A stretch of DNA of 64,000 nucleotides, from NCBI RefSeq assembly GCF_001427105.1, contig NZ_LMGI01000002.1, positions 413,831 through 477,830 on the forward strand, read 5' to 3'. Made by a program: the position numbers and the translations under genes. Source of the stretch: Sphingopyxis sp. Root154 (lineage in GTDB: Bacteria > Pseudomonadota > Alphaproteobacteria > Sphingomonadales > Sphingomonadaceae). Of this stretch, positions 44,609-53,380 are shown in pieces (within the stretch, counting starts at the first letter, position 1; each line of letters starts with the position of its first letter). The notes under the pieces are model-generated. The model saw only the letters and a list, made by a program, of their open reading frames with translations. It was not told where the DNA came from and ran no database searches.

Positions 44609-45847
44609 GTGAGTCCCGACGCCCCGCCCCCACCCTCCGCGCTAGCGCCGTTCCGCTATCCGGCGTTTCGCGCGATCTGGATCGCGAACCTTGCATCGAA
44701 CATGGGGTCGATGATCCAGTCGGTCGCGGCCGCGTGGCTGATGACCGAACTCACCCAATCACACCTGCTGATCGCGCTGGTGCAGGCGGGCGCGACGATC
44801 CCGATCCTGCTGCTCGGCATCTTTGCGGGCGCGATCGCGGATAATTTCGACCGGAGGCGCGTGATGCTCGCGGCGCAAACGGGGATGCTGCTGGTCTCGG
44901 CGGCGCTGACGCTGACAACATATCTCGACGCGATCACCCCGCTGTCGCTGCTGTTCTTCACCCTCGCGGTCGGGTGCGGGACCGCGCTTAACGGCCCGGC
45001 GTGGCAGGCGTCGGTGCGGCTGCAGGTCGGGCCACGCGATCTGCCGCAGGCGATCGCACTCAACACCATCGCTTACAACCTCGCGCGCAGCGTTGGCCCG
45101 GCGCTTGGCGGGCTGCTGATCTCGATTGTCGGCACGGCTGCGGCCTTTGGCCTCAATGCGATCAGCTATATCGTGCTGATCATCGTGCTGCTGCGCTGGC
45201 ATCCCGAAACCACGCCGCGGCGCCGCACCTCGATGCTGACCGCGATCGCCGCGGGCATCCGTTTCTGCGTACATTCGGACCCGGTACGCCGCGTGCTGAT
45301 CCGCGGCTTCGCGTTCGGCTTTGGCGCGGCGGGGTTCCAGGCGCTGCTACCATCGCTCGTCCGCGACCGATTGCACGGGACCGAGGTCATCTATGGGCTA
45401 TGCCTTGCCGCCTTTGGTGCGGGGTCGATCTTCGGTGCGCTGTTGGTGAGTTCGGCACGGCGGCGCTGGGGCAGCGACCGGGTGGTGACCGCCGCCTCGC
45501 TGATCTTTGCCGCCGCGATGGTGCCGGTCGCGCTGACCGCCAGCCTGCCGTGGATTATCGTCGCCGCCTTTGTCGCGGGCGGGGCGTGGGTGTCGATGCT
45601 GACAACGCTCAACGTCGCGATGCAGCTCCGTTCGCCCGAGGAAATCCTCGGCCGCTGCCTGTCGATCTATCAGGCGGTGACCTTTGGCGCGATGGCGCTT
45701 GGCGCGTATACGCTCGGGCTGATCGCCGATCTGGCGTCGCTGCCGGCGGCGATTCTCGTTTCGGCCGGCTGGCTGATCCTCTCGGCACTGGTGCTGCGCT
45801 TCGTCGCACCGATGCCGCGGCGCGACGAAGGCAGGCTGTTGCCCTAG
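44609..45847 (+). CDS. MFS transporter (EntS/MFS_3-like exporter)
   Basis: 412 residues from GTG; a longer frame from a TTG at 44573 is possible. About 12 membrane helices. The start FRYPAFRAIWIANLASNMGSMIQSVAAAW (cited by its ends) and the loop DNFDRRRVMLAAQ are typical of the MFS_3 group, which includes the enterobactin exporter EntS and macrolide pumps. Substrate unknown. It follows GH3 by 44 bp on the same strand, but its family is not typical of the glucan system, so it may be an independent gene reached by read-through. Confidence 0.82.
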   Translation: MSPDAPPPPSALAPFRYPAFRAIWIANLASNMGSMIQSVAAAWLMTELTQSHLLIALVQAGATIPILLLGIFAGAIADNFDRRRVMLAAQTGMLLVSAALTLTTYLDAITPLSLLFFTLAVGCGTALNGPAWQASVRLQVGPRDLPQAIALNTIAYNLARSVGPALGGLLISIVGTAAAFGLNAISYIVLIIVLLRWHPETTPRRRTSMLTAIAAGIRFCVHSDPVRRVLIRGFAFGFGAAGFQALLPSLVRDRLHGTEVIYGLCLAAFGAGSIFGALLVSSARRRWGSDRVVTAASLIFAAAMVPVALTASLPWIIVAAFVAGGAWVSMLTTLNVAMQLRSPEEILGRCLSIYQAVTFGAMALGAYTLGLIADLASLPAAILVSAGWLILSALVLRFVAPMPRRDEGRLLP

Positions 45848-45870
45848 GCGCGCGACCGCCCATATCGCGC

Positions 45871-46095
<225 letters not shown>

Positions 46096-46112
46096 TTACT
46101 CCGCATCTGATC

Positions 46113-46310
46113 GCGCCGGTGCCCGAAAGGGCTTAAAATGGGAACGCGGTAAAGGGGTTCGTCCTGACCCCCCGAAGCCGAGGCTGTCCCTGCAACTGTA
46201 AGCGGCGAGCGAGATGCACCGGTCCGAAAATTTCGGATCAGCCACTGGGGTCACCTGGGAAGGCGTGCATCAAGCCCTGACCCGCGAGCCAGGAGACCTG
46301 CCGGCGTGGG
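46113..46310 (+). ncRNA. Cobalamin (AdoCbl) riboswitch
   Basis: The conserved core elements occur in order. AAAATGGGAACGCGGT is at ~46136-46150, and CTGTCCCTGCAACTGTAAGCGG at ~46183-46204, the usual purine-rich core (given here by its ends). Then come CAGCCACTGGGG, CTGGGAAGGCG, and the B12 box GCGAGCCAGGAGACCTGCC at 46284-46302. It precedes cobO by ~190 bases and should repress the whole cobO-btuFCD-PhyH operon when adenosylcobalamin is abundant. The element ends approximately where the B12 box closes; the expression platform between 46310 and 46497 was not resolved. Confidence 0.95.
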
Positions 46311-46497
46311 TCGCTCACTGCCCTGGCCCAGGGAAAGGCCGCGGCACGGACGTTTCCGTCGAGCGACGACCAAGCGGCTGGAGCCGCTTCGGTGCCGGGT
46401 CCGCAGGCATTACGCCGCTTGCGACGCCAGCACCGGTCGATCGCGCCCGCGCGTCGGCAGGCTCCGCCTTCGTTGCCGGCGTGCGGGGGGTCTTCCC

Positions 46498-47106
46498 ATG
46501 AAAACGCGTACCGACGCCGAACACACGGCGAAGATGAAGAAAATCCAGGCCGCACAGGCGAAGAAGGTCGCGACGAAAACCGTCGAAAAGGGCCTGATCA
46601 TCGTCCACACCGGCCCCGGCAAGGGCAAGACATCGGCCGCGCTTGGCATGGCGGCGCGCGCGATCGGCCACGGAATGAAGGTCGGCGTCATCCAGTTCGT
46701 GAAGGGCGCGATGGCGACGGGCGAGAAAGCGGTGTTCGAGCGCTTTCCGGACCTGATCGAGTTCAAGCCGATGGGCGAAGGCTTTACCTGGGACACGCAG
46801 GACCGCACGCGCGACATCGCGGTGGCGCGCGAAGCGTGGAACGAGGTGAAGCGGATGATCGCCGACCCGTCCTATGCGATGGTGATCGCCGACGAGCTCA
46901 ACATCGTGCTGCGCTATGATTATCTGCCGCTCGATGAGGTGCTCGGGGCGCTGGCCGCCAAGCCGCATATGACGCACGTCATCGTCACCGGCCGCAACGC
47001 GCCGCAGGAACTGATCGACGTCGCGGACCTGGTGACCGAAATGGCGCAGATAAAGCATCCGTTCCGCGAACAGAATGTGAAGGCGCAGCGGGGGATCGAG
47101 TTCTGA
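46498..47106 (+). CDS. cobO: Cob(I)alamin adenosyltransferase, CobA/CobO type
   Basis: 202 residues, the standard length. It adds the 5'-deoxyadenosyl group of ATP to Co(I) corrinoids. The P-loop HTGPGKGKTSAALG is intact and followed by VGVIQFVKG, VIADELNIVLRYDY and VTGRNAPQELIDVADLVTEM, all family motifs. The ATG gives a short basic N-terminus; an upstream open frame overlaps the riboswitch and is discarded. The stop overlaps the next start (TGATG). In the absence of corrin-ring synthesis genes here it probably serves salvage of imported cobamides. Confidence 0.95.
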   Translation: MKTRTDAEHTAKMKKIQAAQAKKVATKTVEKGLIIVHTGPGKGKTSAALGMAARAIGHGMKVGVIQFVKGAMATGEKAVFERFPDLIEFKPMGEGFTWDTQDRTRDIAVAREAWNEVKRMIADPSYAMVIADELNIVLRYDYLPLDEVLGALAAKPHMTHVIVTGRNAPQELIDVADLVTEMAQIKHPFREQNVKAQRGIEF

Positions 47107-47960
47107 TGCGGCGGCGCAGCATGCTGGCGCTTGCTGTGCTGTCAGGCGGCGCGGGTCTGTTGTGGGCCGCGTCCCCCGCCCAGCCCGCAAAAGCGCCGGC
47201 GATTCCGCAGCGTATCGTGTCGATCAATCTCTGTGCCGACCAGCTTGTGCTTGCGCTCGCAGATCGAAAGCAGATCGCGGGGCTGACGAAAAATGCGACT
47301 GACCGCGAAATGTCGGGCGAGGCGGCGAAGGCGCGCGGGATACCGCTGCTCAGCAATTCGGCCGAACAGATTCTCGCGATCGAACCCGACCTGATCGTCG
47401 GCATGCCGGCGAGCCGCAGCGCGGCGCTGGCGGCGCTACCCAAGCACACCTATCCGCTGCTCGATCTGGAGACGGCCAGCACACCCGAAGAAATCTATGC
47501 CTCGATCCGCGAAACCGCCGCGGCCGTCGGCCACCGCGGGCGCGGCGGTGCACTGATCGCGCGGATGCAAGGCGAACTCGCCGGGCTACCCAAGCCCGGT
47601 AAGGGCCGCGTCGCGGCCTATTACCAGCGGCGCGGCTATATGACCGGCACGGGAACGCTGATCGACGAATTGATGACGCGCGTCGGGCTGGTTAACCTCG
47701 CAGGAAAGCTCGGCAAGCCCCCGCTGTCGCAGCTCAGCCTCGAGGAGATGGTCGCGGCCCAGCCCGATTATCTGATCGTCGAGAGTTCAACCGACAAGGT
47801 GACCGACCAGGGGAGCGAGATGCTGCATCATCCGGCGCTGAAAGACATTCCGCGTATCAGCGTGCCGCAGGCGTGGACGGTGTGCGGCAGCCCGGCCTAC
47901 ACGCGGGCGGCGCGCAGCATGGTGGACCAGATCGTGCGTCTCGAAGGAAAACGCTCATGA
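47106..47960 (+). CDS. btuF: Corrinoid/iron-type ABC transporter substrate-binding protein (BtuF-like)
   Basis: 284 residues with a signal peptide (LALAVLSGGAGLLWAASPAQ). The cluster-A binding-protein fold is recognised by QRIVSINLCADQLVLALAD, ILAIEPDLIVG and YLIVESS. Riboswitch control and the gene order make vitamin B12 the likely ligand, delivered to the permease BtuC in the periplasm; siderophore binding proteins share the fold. Coupled to cobO (1 bp overlap) and to btuC (4 bp overlap). Confidence 0.88.
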   Translation: MRRRSMLALAVLSGGAGLLWAASPAQPAKAPAIPQRIVSINLCADQLVLALADRKQIAGLTKNATDREMSGEAAKARGIPLLSNSAEQILAIEPDLIVGMPASRSAALAALPKHTYPLLDLETASTPEEIYASIRETAAAVGHRGRGGALIARMQGELAGLPKPGKGRVAAYYQRRGYMTGTGTLIDELMTRVGLVNLAGKLGKPPLSQLSLEEMVAAQPDYLIVESSTDKVTDQGSEMLHHPALKDIPRISVPQAWTVCGSPAYTRAARSMVDQIVRLEGKRS

Positions 47961-48958
47961 GCCGCTTCGCCCTGCCCCGCTGGTCATTGATCGCCGCGCT
48001 GTCGGCTTTGACGCTGGTTGCCGCAGTCGCATCGCTGTTGTTCGGCGCGGTCGACCTGTCGGTCGCGCGGCTCGTCGACGCCGCGATGGGCAATAACGAC
48101 AAGGTCGCGTCGATCATCTTATTCGACCTGCGCCTGCCGCGCACTTTGCTAGCGCTCGCGGTGGGCGCGATGCTTGGGCTCGCGGGCGCGGCGCTACAGG
48201 GCTATCTGCGCAATCCGCTCGCCGAACCCTCGGTGCTCGGCACGTCGAACGCCGCGGCACTCGGCGGCGTGGCGGCGATCTACTTCGGGCTGGCCGAAAT
48301 CCATCCGATCGTGTTGCCGCTGCTCGCCACGGGCGGCGCGCTCCTGTCGCTCGCTTTGCTCTTCATCCTTTCGGGCAAGGCCGAAAGCCCGCTGACTTTG
48401 ATCCTCGCGGGGATCGCGGTCGGGACACTCGCGGTCGCGGGGACGAGCCTCGCGCTCAACCTGTCGCCCAACCCTTTTGCGGCGATGGAGATTATGACGT
48501 GGCTGCTCGGCAGCCTCGAGAACCGGTCGTTCGATCATGTGTGGATCGCGCTGCCGTGCATCGCGATCGGCACCGCGATGCTGCTGTGGAACGGGCGCGC
48601 GCTCGATGCGCTAACGCTTGGCGAGGAGGCCGCACAGGCGCTTGGCACCGACCTGCGGCGCACGCGGCTCCGGCTGCTGATCGGGACCGCGATCGGGGTC
48701 GGCGGCGCGGTGGCCGTAACAGGGGCGATCGGTTTTGTCGGGCTGATCGTGCCGCACCTGATCCGCCCGCTCACCGACCGCAGCCCCTCGGCGATCCTGC
48801 TGCCCTCGGCGATCGGCGGCGCGGCGCTGCTGACGCTCGCCGACCTGGGCGTAAGGATCATCCCGACGACAAACGAGCTCAAGCTGGGCGTCGTCACTGC
48901 CTTTCTGGGAGTTCCGGTCTTCCTTGTTCATCTCATGCGGGAGCGACGGCTATGGTGA
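47957..48958 (+). CDS. btuC: Vitamin B12-type ABC transporter permease (BtuC/FecCD)
   Basis: 333 residues with about ten membrane helices, the FecCD fold. Typical segments: RLPRTLLALAVGAMLGLAGAALQGYLRNPLAEP (start and end only), ALSLGE-like LTLGEEAAQALGTD, and GAIGFVGLIVPHLIRPL. It forms the channel with BtuD. The start ATG overlaps btuF by 4 bp and the end overlaps the ATPase gene by 7 bp. Substrate assigned by the riboswitch and cobO. Confidence 0.93.
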   Translation: MSRFALPRWSLIAALSALTLVAAVASLLFGAVDLSVARLVDAAMGNNDKVASIILFDLRLPRTLLALAVGAMLGLAGAALQGYLRNPLAEPSVLGTSNAAALGGVAAIYFGLAEIHPIVLPLLATGGALLSLALLFILSGKAESPLTLILAGIAVGTLAVAGTSLALNLSPNPFAAMEIMTWLLGSLENRSFDHVWIALPCIAIGTAMLLWNGRALDALTLGEEAAQALGTDLRRTRLRLLIGTAIGVGGAVAVTGAIGFVGLIVPHLIRPLTDRSPSAILLPSAIGGAALLTLADLGVRIIPTTNELKLGVVTAFLGVPVFLVHLMRERRLW

Positions 48959-49725
48959 GCCTCACCCTCGACCATGTCGGCGTCACGCTCGGCCGCCGCG
49001 TCGTCGTCCACGATGTCAGTGCCGAATTCGGGCCCGGCACGCTGACCGGGATCGTCGGCCCCAATGGCGCGGGCAAGTCGACGCTGGCGCGCGCGATGCT
49101 CGCGCTGGTGCGTGCGGACGGTTCGGTGCGCGTCGACGGCGTCGATGCGGCGGCGATGCCGCGCTCCGAGCTTGCGCGGCGGATCGCCTATGTGCCGCAG
49201 GGGCAGACGCTACACTGGCCGCTGACCGTCGAGCGGCTCGTCGGGCTGGGGCGGCTGCCGCATCTCGCGCCGATGTCGCGGATCGCCGATGTCGACACGG
49301 TGGCGATCGAGCGCGCGATGGAGCGTGCCGACGTGCTCGACCTGCGCGACCGGATCGCGACCGAATTGTCGGGCGGCGAACGCGCCCGCGTGTTGTTCGC
49401 GCGCGCGCTCGCGGTCGAGGCGCCTGCGCTGATCGCCGACGAACCGCTCGCGAGCCTCGATCCGGGGCACCAGATCGACGTGATGGATATGCTGCGCGCC
49501 GAAGCGGCGGGCGGCGCGCTGGTGATCGCGGTGCTCCACGACCTGACGCTCGCGGCGCGCTATTGCGACCGGCTGCTGCTGATCGACGAGGGCCGGATCG
49601 TCGCCGATGGCGCGCCCGCCGGGGTGCTGACCGCCGAGCGGCTGCGCGCGGTCTATGGCATCGATGCAAAGGTCGAGACAGGCGGCGAGTGGCCGACGAT
49701 CACGCTGTTCGGTCGCGCGCGATGA
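48952..49725 (+). CDS. btuD: Vitamin B12-type ABC transporter ATP-binding protein (BtuD-like)
   Basis: 257 residues. Walker A GPNGAGKST, Q-loop PQGQTLHWP, signature LSGGERARV, Walker B LIADEPLASLD and H-loop LHDLT are complete. It resembles the FecE/BtuD/HmuV ATPases. The start ATG lies 7 bp inside btuC and the stop overlaps the dioxygenase start (ATGA), so four genes after cobO are translated in a chain. Confidence 0.93.
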   Translation: MVSLTLDHVGVTLGRRVVVHDVSAEFGPGTLTGIVGPNGAGKSTLARAMLALVRADGSVRVDGVDAAAMPRSELARRIAYVPQGQTLHWPLTVERLVGLGRLPHLAPMSRIADVDTVAIERAMERADVLDLRDRIATELSGGERARVLFARALAVEAPALIADEPLASLDPGHQIDVMDMLRAEAAGGALVIAVLHDLTLAARYCDRLLLIDEGRIVADGAPAGVLTAERLRAVYGIDAKVETGGEWPTITLFGRAR

Positions 49726-50414
49726 GCGCTGAAACACTGTTCGCCGGGCAAGGCTATGCCGCGGTGCCGCTGTTCGACCCGGAGATTGTCCGGGCGGCAG
49801 AGGACGACATCGCCGAGCATGTCGACCGCGTGTCGCGTGCGCTGTACCTGCCGTTCGAACAAAGCTGCCCCAACGCTCCGCTTAGCGAACGGATCGACCG
49901 CGTGTGCGCTCACGAGCGCAGCGTCGCGAATTTGCTGCGTGTAGCGGTATGTACCGACGCGCATCGCGGGCCGAGGCTTCAGGCACTCGCGAACGACGCG
50001 CGGCTGATCGAAACTGCCGAGCGGCTAGGCGGCCGTGCGCTGGCCGGAAAGATCGTGCGCGTGCGCGCCAGCATCGCCTGCTTTCCTGAGCATCGCCACG
50101 CCTGGCACAGCGACGTTGCGCGCGACGACGGCACCGGATGCGGCAAGGTCGCGGTGACCGCGTGGATCCCGCTGAGCGATGCGGGGCCCGAAAGCGGCGG
50201 GCTCGAGATCGCGGCGGGGCGCCAGCCCGCGCCGCTGGCGAGCGATGGCGATGACGGCTTTGAAATCCCCGAATGGCGGCTTGCGGGCCTGCCGCGTGTT
50301 CACCCCAAATGCCCGGCAGGGACGGTGCTGTTTCTTGACCGCTTTACTCCGCACCGCACCTTGCCCGCACGCGCAACACGCTTTGCGCTCGTCATATGGA
50401 TGAAGGCGGCCTGA
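49722..50414 (+). CDS. Phytanoyl-CoA dioxygenase (PhyH)-family protein in the B12 operon
   Basis: 230 residues, cytosolic. The 2-oxoglutarate/Fe(II) dioxygenase facial triad is visible: His129-x-Asp131 in HAWHSDVA and His211 in FTPHRTLP. Arg220 is placed to bind the 2-oxoglutarate carboxylate. Between them GKVAVTAWIPLSDAGPESGGLEI is the typical PhyH core strand region. PhyH enzymes hydroxylate diverse small molecules. The start is coupled (ATGA) to the BtuD gene, so expression should follow the cobalamin riboswitch. No PhyH enzyme is a known part of B12 uptake; a role in corrinoid modification or in a B12-replacing pathway is speculative. Confidence 0.85.
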   Translation: MSAETLFAGQGYAAVPLFDPEIVRAAEDDIAEHVDRVSRALYLPFEQSCPNAPLSERIDRVCAHERSVANLLRVAVCTDAHRGPRLQALANDARLIETAERLGGRALAGKIVRVRASIACFPEHRHAWHSDVARDDGTGCGKVAVTAWIPLSDAGPESGGLEIAAGRQPAPLASDGDDGFEIPEWRLAGLPRVHPKCPAGTVLFLDRFTPHRTLPARATRFALVIWMKAA

Positions 50415-50435
50415 CCCGATTCGCCGCAGCCCGCC

Positions 50436-52988
50436 CTACCGCGTGGGTTCGACCCGAACGGTCCGGCTGGCGCGCTTGCTATCGGCGGACCGGCTGCGGA
50501 GTTCTACGGCGCCGCTGACCGCCACCGGCCCGGCATAGCGCGTCCACGCGCCGCCCTCGATACGATATTCTATCGCGGTGCCGGGGAACATGCTGTTCGC
50601 TTCGAGCTTGCCGTTCGCGATCCGCGCGCCGGGGGGGGCGACGCGATAGGCCACGCCCATTTTTTCGAGCATCGGGAACTGCGCCGCGGTGCGCCCGGCG
50701 AAATCCTGCCATCCCGCCTTGAGCTTCACGGCGTCGACGCGCGCGTCGCCCCATTCATAGCTCGCCCCCGCCTGATAGGCCGGAGTCCATGGTGCCGGCG
50801 TCCACGCGCGTTCGGCGAGCGCGAGCAGGCGCGGAAAGAGCATGTAATCGACCTGCGCGTCGGTGCGGATCGTCTCGCTCCACAATTGCGCCTGCAGCCC
50901 CGCGGCGCGGTGGCCCGGTTGCAGGACGGGCTTGTCCTCGATCGCCTTGCCCTCGGCCTGGATGTTGCGGATCGTCGCGGCGTTGGCGGGCAGATTGTCG
51001 GGCATGAAGCCGAACACCTGATACGGATCGACCCCACGCGAAGCCCAGTTGTAACCACTCTCGTCGGGGTGCGGCGCGTAGGGCATGTCGAAATAGCCAA
51101 GGTCGGGGATCGACAGGACGGCGTCCCAGCCGCGGTTCATCTGGTCGTGCGCCTCGCGGATCGCGCCCGCGTGGAGCACGCCCCAGATGTTCGTTTGCAC
51201 CTTCTTTGGCATCGCGGCGGTTTCGGTATGCCCCATGCCGTCGCTCCAACCGGCGGCTTCCAGCCCCTTGGCGGCGAGGCTTTTGCTCACGCGCTCGATG
51301 AAGCGCGGGGTGAGCTTGCCCGTATCACCGCCATTTTCAGCGATCATCGCCATGCACGCGGGCGATTTGACCCAAGCGCCCGCCGTCTCATCGGCGCCGA
51401 GGTGGAAGGTCTTGAGCGGCACGCCTGCTTGGCGGTGCATGTCGGCGAGCGCATCAACCACGGTGTCGACGAAGCGATAGGCCGAGGGCAGGCAGACATT
51501 GAGCGTGTTGTCGCTGTAATGCTGGATGCTGCGATATTCGGTGGTGTCGGCGGGGTCGATCAGCCGGTACGTCTCGGCCTCGGCCTTTTTGCCCGCGGCG
51601 GTCAGGCGCGCATGGCGCACCTCCATCGCCCTGATCGCAGCGCGCGAGTGGCCGGGCATGTCGATCGACGGGATGACCTCGATCTGCCGCACCGCCGCCG
51701 CCTGCACGATCGCGACATAGTCGTCGACGCTCAGATAGCCGTTGACGCCCCCCGCGCCGTCGGGCCCCGCGCCGAGTTGCGGCAGGAGGCACGTCTGTTC
51801 GGCGGGATCGTGGCAGCGTTTCGACCCGACCGCGGCCAGTTCGGGGAGCGCGGGGATTTCGATGCGCCAGCCTTCGTCGTCGGCGAGATGGAGGTGCAGC
51901 TTGTTGAGCTTGTACGCTGCCATCGCTTCGACCAGCTTCAAAAGCTGGTCGCGCCCATGGAAGTTGCGGCCAAGATCGATGTGGAGGCCGCGAAATCCAT
52001 ATTCGGGGGCATCCTCGACGTGGAGCGGTGCTAGCATGCCCTTGTCGAACGCCGCCTGCTGCGCGAGCGAGCGCAGCGCGTGGCTTGCCCCCGCTGCGTC
52101 GTGCGCGGTGATGGCAATGCCCGATCCCTTGACGTCGAGAATATAGCCCTCCGCCTTTTTCGAGGCGGCGGGATCGATGCGGATCGTCAGCGGCAGCGCG
52201 CCGCCCTCAGGCGACCCGAGCGCAGCCAAAGCAGGCGCAACCGCGCTGCGTTCGACGCCGCTCAATGTCAGCGCGATACCGCGGCCGAGGTCGATCGCCC
52301 GCCCCCTGCCCTGCACCGCCTTCGCCGGCTTCGGCAGGATCACGATGCCCTTCGCTTTGGGCGCCAGCCGTCCGGCCTGTACATCGAAGGCGCGTTCGGC
52401 GGTCAGCCAACGCGTCTTGTCGGCATCGCTCTTGGTCGCGAGCCTGGCCTCATCGGTCATCGGCGCGACAAAAGGCAGCGTCTCGAGCCCGGTCTCCGGA
52501 TCGATCACCGCGCGCGTCGCGGCGATGGTGCGCGGTTTCAGCCCGTCGGCGACCAGATAGGCGTTGGGCATCGCAAACGCCTTTGAAAAATTCGAGCCAA
52601 CGCCCCACAGCTTGATCTCGTGCTTCGAACCGGGGCGCAGCGTCACGCCGGGTTTCAGCGTCAATTGCTGGACGTCGCCATTGACGTGGCGGTGCGTGAA
52701 AATGTCGCTTTCGACGCGTGGCAGCGGATTGACGAAGCTGAAAGTGAGCGCGAACCCCTCGGTCGGCAGGTCGGCGGGCAGTGTTTCGGGAAGGGTCAGC
52801 GTGATCGTCGACAGAAAGCAACCCTCGATCCCGGCCGCGCACGCCGGGCGATTGTCGACCACCTCGAGCCGATAACCCAGCGTGTCGGCGAAACGGTCGA
52901 GCGCGGTTTGCGACGACGTGCCTGCCGCCAGAGCCTGAGGGGCGGACAGCGCCGCAATCGCCATCCCGATCAACCTCGTGGCCTGCAT
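50436..52988 (-). CDS. Beta-N-acetylhexosaminidase, GH20
   Basis: About 850 residues with a signal peptide (LIGMAIAALSAPQALAAG). It releases terminal GlcNAc from chitooligosaccharides or glycans in the periplasm or outside. Domains: an N-terminal chitobiase-type carbohydrate-binding fold (~45-150), the GH20b domain (~215-325), then the catalytic barrel with FRGLHIDLGRNF, HLHLADDEGWRIEIPAL and the Asp-Glu pair in HLGADETAGAW (~533-534). A C-terminal beta domain follows. The ATG at 52988 has GGGAG seven bases before it; ATG 52994 abuts that site. It is divergent from the regulator of the GlcNAc operon. Confidence 0.94.
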   Translation of the reverse strand: MQATRLIGMAIAALSAPQALAAGTSSQTALDRFADTLGYRLEVVDNRPACAAGIEGCFLSTITLTLPETLPADLPTEGFALTFSFVNPLPRVESDIFTHRHVNGDVQQLTLKPGVTLRPGSKHEIKLWGVGSNFSKAFAMPNAYLVADGLKPRTIAATRAVIDPETGLETLPFVAPMTDEARLATKSDADKTRWLTAERAFDVQAGRLAPKAKGIVILPKPAKAVQGRGRAIDLGRGIALTLSGVERSAVAPALAALGSPEGGALPLTIRIDPAASKKAEGYILDVKGSGIAITAHDAAGASHALRSLAQQAAFDKGMLAPLHVEDAPEYGFRGLHIDLGRNFHGRDQLLKLVEAMAAYKLNKLHLHLADDEGWRIEIPALPELAAVGSKRCHDPAEQTCLLPQLGAGPDGAGGVNGYLSVDDYVAIVQAAAVRQIEVIPSIDMPGHSRAAIRAMEVRHARLTAAGKKAEAETYRLIDPADTTEYRSIQHYSDNTLNVCLPSAYRFVDTVVDALADMHRQAGVPLKTFHLGADETAGAWVKSPACMAMIAENGGDTGKLTPRFIERVSKSLAAKGLEAAGWSDGMGHTETAAMPKKVQTNIWGVLHAGAIREAHDQMNRGWDAVLSIPDLGYFDMPYAPHPDESGYNWASRGVDPYQVFGFMPDNLPANAATIRNIQAEGKAIEDKPVLQPGHRAAGLQAQLWSETIRTDAQVDYMLFPRLLALAERAWTPAPWTPAYQAGASYEWGDARVDAVKLKAGWQDFAGRTAAQFPMLEKMGVAYRVAPPGARIANGKLEANSMFPGTAIEYRIEGGAWTRYAGPVAVSGAVELRSRSADSKRASRTVRVEPTR

Positions 52989-53380
52989 TCCCATTCTCCC
53001 GATCGATAATTTGTATCTAATTTGTCATGCAGAAACTGAGCGGTCAACGCCTTTCCATTCGGCTGTTTTATAGAGGAAAATGGCAAAATTTCGAGAAATG
53101 TCGCATTTTTCTTCATAGCATCCACCAAATTGGTTTTATATTAGTATTGCAACCCGGCGTCGCTGGAGCGCAATCGTCGCGTATTGGGCGGGGCGGCGCC
53201 TTGGCCGCAACGAATTTGACGGAGAAAAGCCGAATTGGTCCTATCTCATCACGTGAGGCGCGGGCAATCGGGTGGACCCGTTTACGCGAGAGGTTCGTAA
53301 CAAAGATTGACGCGACGATACCAATGCAACACATAAGGCTGCGGCGCTGGTCCTATCGGCTGAAGCGCCTTCACAACCGG
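52989..53380. other. AT-rich divergent regulatory gap between GH20 and gntR genes
   Basis: 392 bp with no convincing gene, clearly richer in A/T than the rest of the window, especially 53010-53155. It holds three copies of the half-site ATTGGT in either orientation (53129-53134 within CCAAATTGG, 53234-53239, and ATACCAAT at 53318-53325). These may be GntR-family operators. A reading frame open from 53027 runs into the gntR gene but has no bacterial start-site support before 53381. Confidence 0.5.

Noticed and set aside
46306..46497. In-frame N-terminal extension of cobO into the riboswitch
   Set aside because: Cobalamin adenosyltransferases start near MKTRTD-type sequence; the extension overlaps the B12 box and lacks a ribosome site.
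53027..53380. 118-codon N-terminal extension of the GntR regulator
   Set aside because: The added sequence is unlike the family and lies in an A/T-rich gap with probable operators.
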